Made by a program: the position numbers and the translations under genes
Assembly (NCBI GenBank): GCA_965237785.1
Contig: OZ250159.1
Location: 3,286,001 to 3,350,000 of the forward strand
DNA: 64,000 nt
Source of the DNA: UBA6522 sp965237785
GTDB taxonomy: Bacteria > Pseudomonadota > Gammaproteobacteria > Steroidobacterales > Rariloculaceae
Direction: 5' to 3'
Notes under the pieces: model-generated
Told to the model about the DNA's origin: nothing
The model's input: the letters and a program-made list of their open reading frames with translations, nothing else
Databases searched by the model: none
Part shown: positions 61,458-64,000 of the stretch, one piece after another
How the letters are laid out: the number at the start of each line of letters is the position of its first letter
How positions within the stretch are numbered: position 1 is the stretch's first letter

Positions 61458-62204
61458 GTGGACGAGTTGCTATCCGAGAAAGAACAGATTGAGCTGTTTC
61501 GCCAGTGGTGGCGCGAAAACGGCTGGTACCTGGTAGGCGGAATCGCCCTGGGCGTATTGGGCTTGTTGGGTTGGAATCGTTACAACGCCTTTGTGGATGT
61601 TCGCGGGGAGGACGCCGCGGCAATTTACGTCGAGCTGCGTCAGGCCGTTGGCGATGACGACGCCGGTGGTGCGCGCAATCTGCTCAACGAATTGCGCGAG
61701 GATTTTCCTGGTAGTCCGTATACCGATCAGGCTGGTTTGCTGGTGGCGCTGATGCGCCTCGACAGCGGACAGGTGGACGGCGCCATCGACGATTTGCGGC
61801 ACGTAATGGGAAATACCAGCGACCCGGAATTGACCCTCATCGCCCGGCTGCGGCTGGCACGCGTGCTCGCGCAGGACGAATCCTATACCGACGCGTTGGC
61901 GGCGCTCGACGTGGCACCGGGAAGTTTTGCCGCGCGCTACGAAGAAGTGCGCGGCGACATTCACGTTGCGTTGGGTGACATCGAGAGCGCCCGCGTAGCC
62001 TACAACGCGGCACTCAACGACCTGGAGGCGGGTCTGGTGAATCGGGATCTCGTACAGATGAAGCTCGATGACCTCCCGCCGGCGGCGGCCCCGGAATCGC
62101 CGGTGGCCGGCACGGTACCGAATGGCGACGCAACCGCGACACCGGACGACGCGGCCACCGCGACGCCGAACGCAGAGACCGCCACAGCGGAGTCGCTGCC
62201 ATGA
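61458..62204 (+). CDS. yfgM: Periplasmic chaperone-like TPR protein YfgM
   Basis: The 248-residue protein starts with GTG. 'SEKEQIELFRQWWRENGWYL' precedes one membrane helix (VGGIALGVLGLLGW), then TPR-like repeats ('LLNELREDFPGSPYTDQAGL', 'ARLRLARVLAQDESYTDALA') and an Ala/Thr-rich acidic tail. YfgM interacts with PpiD at the Sec translocon. It overlaps bamB by 4 bases. Confidence 0.95.
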   Translation: MDELLSEKEQIELFRQWWRENGWYLVGGIALGVLGLLGWNRYNAFVDVRGEDAAAIYVELRQAVGDDDAGGARNLLNELREDFPGSPYTDQAGLLVALMRLDSGQVDGAIDDLRHVMGNTSDPELTLIARLRLARVLAQDESYTDALAALDVAPGSFAARYEEVRGDIHVALGDIESARVAYNAALNDLEAGLVNRDLVQMKLDDLPPAAAPESPVAGTVPNGDATATPDDAATATPNAETATAESLP

Positions 62205-63385
62205 CGCGGTGGCCGATACTGATGATCGCCGTTCTCGGCGCGGCCGCGGCCGGCTGTGGTGGGAACAATAACGACACGACCGAGCCGCCCGCCGAGCTGC
62301 AGTCCTTCGACGAACGGATCGAGGTGCGCAGGCTTTGGAGTTCGCGCGTCGGCCGGGGCGCGGAACGTCTGCGCCTTGGCCTGGCTCCGGCAACGGACGG
62401 AGCCTGGATTTACGCCGGCAGCCATGGCGGCGAAGTCGCGTCGTTCGACATCGAGACGGGTCGGCGCGGTTGGTCGGCTCGGACCGATCTGCCGCTGTCC
62501 GCCGGCCCGGCCTACGGCTCCGGCATTCTTGCACTGGGTACCACTGACGGCGAACTGATCGCGCTCGATCCCGAGTCCGGCGAAGAGCTATGGCGCCAGG
62601 CGGTTGGCGCGGAGGTACTTGCCGCGCCGGCCATCGGCGGCGAGGTGGTGGCGTTGCGCACCGTGGACGGAAGATTGCGCGGCTATTCCAGCCTGGATGG
62701 GCGAGAGCTTTGGTCCGTCGTGCAGACCGTCCCGGCCCTCACCATGCGCGGCAATACGGCACCCTTTGTAGCAGGAACCAGCGTGGTCACGGGATTCGAC
62801 AACGGCCGCCTGGGGGCTTACGAGCTGGCCTCGGGAGATCCTCTGTGGGAGATCGCCGTGGCGGCCCCTTCGGGGCGCACCGAGCTGGAGCGGCTCGTGG
62901 ACATCAGCGCCGGACTCCAGGTAGCAGGAAACGATGTCTTTGCCGTCGGCTATCACGGCCGGGCGGTGGGCGTCGCGCTTGAGACGGGTCTTGTCTTGTG
63001 GCAACAGGAACTCTCCAGCTACGCCGGTCTCGGCGTGGACGTGAGCAGTGTCTACGTAACCGATGAATTCAGCGAACTGGTCGCGTTGGAGCGCGGCGCG
63101 GGGACACCCAGGTGGCGGCAGGACGCGTTGCGGCTCCGGGACGCCACCGCGCCGAGCGCCTTCGGCAATACGCTCGTCGTCGGCGACTTTGAAGGGTTCC
63201 TGCATTGGATCGACCCGAGTGACGGCAGCTTTCTCGCCCGCGAGCGCGTGTCGTCGAACCGCATCAACGCCGCTCCTCTGGTGGTGGGCCAAAGTCTGAT
63301 CGCCCAGGCCGAGGACGGGACCGTCTCGGCCTATGCCGTCGTGTCGGACGAGCGCGTGCCGGCGCCCCCGGACGACCCGAGCTGA
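62201..63385 (+). CDS. bamB: Outer-membrane assembly lipoprotein BamB
   Basis: The 394-residue protein has a lipobox ('GAAAAGC') and eight-bladed PQQ-like propeller repeats: 'ALDPESGEELWRQAVGAEVL', 'GYSSLDGRELWSVVQTVPAL', 'AYELASGDPLWEIAVAAPSG' and 'VALETGLVLWQQELSSYAGL'. It is part of the Bam complex that inserts beta-barrel proteins such as the two receptors in this window. Its start ATGA overlaps the yfgM stop. Confidence 0.97.
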   Translation: MTRWPILMIAVLGAAAAGCGGNNNDTTEPPAELQSFDERIEVRRLWSSRVGRGAERLRLGLAPATDGAWIYAGSHGGEVASFDIETGRRGWSARTDLPLSAGPAYGSGILALGTTDGELIALDPESGEELWRQAVGAEVLAAPAIGGEVVALRTVDGRLRGYSSLDGRELWSVVQTVPALTMRGNTAPFVAGTSVVTGFDNGRLGAYELASGDPLWEIAVAAPSGRTELERLVDISAGLQVAGNDVFAVGYHGRAVGVALETGLVLWQQELSSYAGLGVDVSSVYVTDEFSELVALERGAGTPRWRQDALRLRDATAPSAFGNTLVVGDFEGFLHWIDPSDGSFLARERVSSNRINAAPLVVGQSLIAQAEDGTVSAYAVVSDERVPAPPDDPS

Positions 63386-63409
63386 ATGTAGAAATGAGGT
63401 CTCGGGATC

Positions 63410-64000
63410 ATGCTTCCCGTAATAGCATTGGTGGGTCAACCGAATGTCGGCAAATCCACCCTGTTCAACCAACTCACCCGCTCCCGGGATGCCCTGGTGG
63501 CCGATTTTCCCGGTTTGACCCGAGATCGACGCTATGGCTTCGCCACGCTTGACGGACGGACCGCGGTCGTAATAGATACGGGGGGGCTCAGCCACGAAGC
63601 GGGAGACGTGGCCACCCTGGCCGCCCGACAGGCACAGGCCGCCGTGGACGAGGCCGACGCGGTCATTCTTGTCGTTGATGGCCGGGCAGGCTTGTCCGCG
63701 GCCGATGAGACGATCGCGCTTCGGCTTCGGACCTGCAACAAACCGGTCACAGTGGCCGTGAACAAGTCCGAAGGCGTCGCCCCCGAACTGGCGGAGGCGG
63801 AATTCCACTCGCTCGGATTGGGCTTCCCGGTGAGCATTGCGGCCTTGCACGGACGCCGGGTGAAGACTCTGATGAACGCGGTCATGGAACCGTTCGCCGA
63901 CGTCCCGGATCCATCCGCCGCGGCATCCGGCGAACATTTGCAGGGACCCAGACTGGCGGTCGTGGGAAGGCCCAACGTCGGCAAATCCACATTGATCAAC
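63410..64000 (+). CDS. der: GTPase Der (3' end cut by window edge)
   Basis: The 197 visible codons begin MLPVIALVGQPNVGKSTLFN (first G1) and include 'DFPGLTRDRRYG' (G2), 'VVIDTGGLSHEAG' (G3) and 'VAVNKSEGVAPEL' in the place of the usual Asn-Lys-x-Asp (here Ser-Glu, a conservative change). The second G domain begins at the edge with 'LAVVGRPNVGKSTLIN'. Der acts in 50S ribosome assembly. GAGGTCTCGGGATC precedes the ATG. Confidence 0.97.
   Translation, partial: MLPVIALVGQPNVGKSTLFNQLTRSRDALVADFPGLTRDRRYGFATLDGRTAVVIDTGGLSHEAGDVATLAARQAQAAVDEADAVILVVDGRAGLSAADETIALRLRTCNKPVTVAVNKSEGVAPELAEAEFHSLGLGFPVSIAALHGRRVKTLMNAVMEPFADVPDPSAAASGEHLQGPRLAVVGRPNVGKSTLIN

Noticed and set aside
63410..64000. 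The Asn-Lys-Ser-Glu motif of Der as a sign of a defective GTPase
   Set aside because: Glu for Asp at this place is a conservative change and all other G motifs are intact, so it is not treated as a lesion.

Overview
The window looks like a chromosomal segment of a high-GC gammaproteobacterium, probably uncultivated. The evidence is the right half, which keeps a gene order typical of that class: queA-tgt-yajC-secD-secF-suhB-trmJ-iscS-iscU-like-iscA-ndk-rlmN-pilW-rodZ-hisS-yfgM-bamB-der. Genus and habitat cannot be told. TonB receptors, a TRAP transporter, a lipoprotein sulfatase and many secreted proteins of unknown function suggest a free-living or host-associated heterotroph that scavenges diverse organics.

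Left part (1-35.9 kb), accessory. It is dominated by small exported DUF6152-type proteins (eight copies, intact, fused or broken), proteins sharing a 'GRWEGDTLVVD' domain, NHL and beta-propeller proteins, and amidohydrolases. In every DUF6152 copy the predicted signal-peptide cut leaves His-His at the mature N-terminus. Three copies sit next to members of one further secreted family. Embedded here are: (i) an AT-richer four-gene cassette at 6.9-9.7 kb with a Panacea/DUF4065-like protein, a small membrane protein, a PD-(D/E)XK nuclease-like protein and a tRNA-guanine-transglycosylase-like protein with the exact TGT zinc-site spacing; (ii) an AAA-type ATPase plus STAND-like ATPase/TPR pair at 11.6-15.4 kb with its own near-consensus promoter, inserted into a DUF6152 gene; (iii) a DUF4143 pseudogene; (iv) a lower-GC group with a formylglycine-generating-enzyme-like protein that lacks the catalytic cysteine; (v) an amidohydrolase and DctMQP TRAP operon next to tRNA-Leu(CAA); (vi) an ECF sigma/anti-sigma/PDZ operon; and (vii) an HpcH/HpaI aldolase with signal peptide, an aspartate aminotransferase and a lipoprotein sulfatase.

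Right part (35.9-64 kb), housekeeping backbone broken by two insertions. Between tgt and yajC lies a fused RelE-like/SF1 helicase/ankyrin protein and a relic of a type I restriction locus (5' end of hsdM joined to what looks like the 3' end of hsdR). Between rodZ and hisS, where ispG normally lies, is an 8.3-kb block with a cupin, two related TonB receptors, GloA and a D-lactate-dehydrogenase-like flavoprotein. That block is bounded by an integrase remnant and a serine-recombinase remnant. The isc segment is reduced: no iscR, hscB, hscA or fdx, and an IscU-like scaffold without the first cysteine loop. Both trmJ and iscS carry one frameshift.

A dispersed palindromic repeat (arms like GTTGGTGAGATACCCCGG) recurs in intergenic spaces and often begins at the stop codon of the adjacent gene. 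The best candidates for an undescribed system are the 6.9-9.7 kb TGT-like cassette and the ATPase pair; the DUF6152 network is the most unusual metabolic or structural theme.
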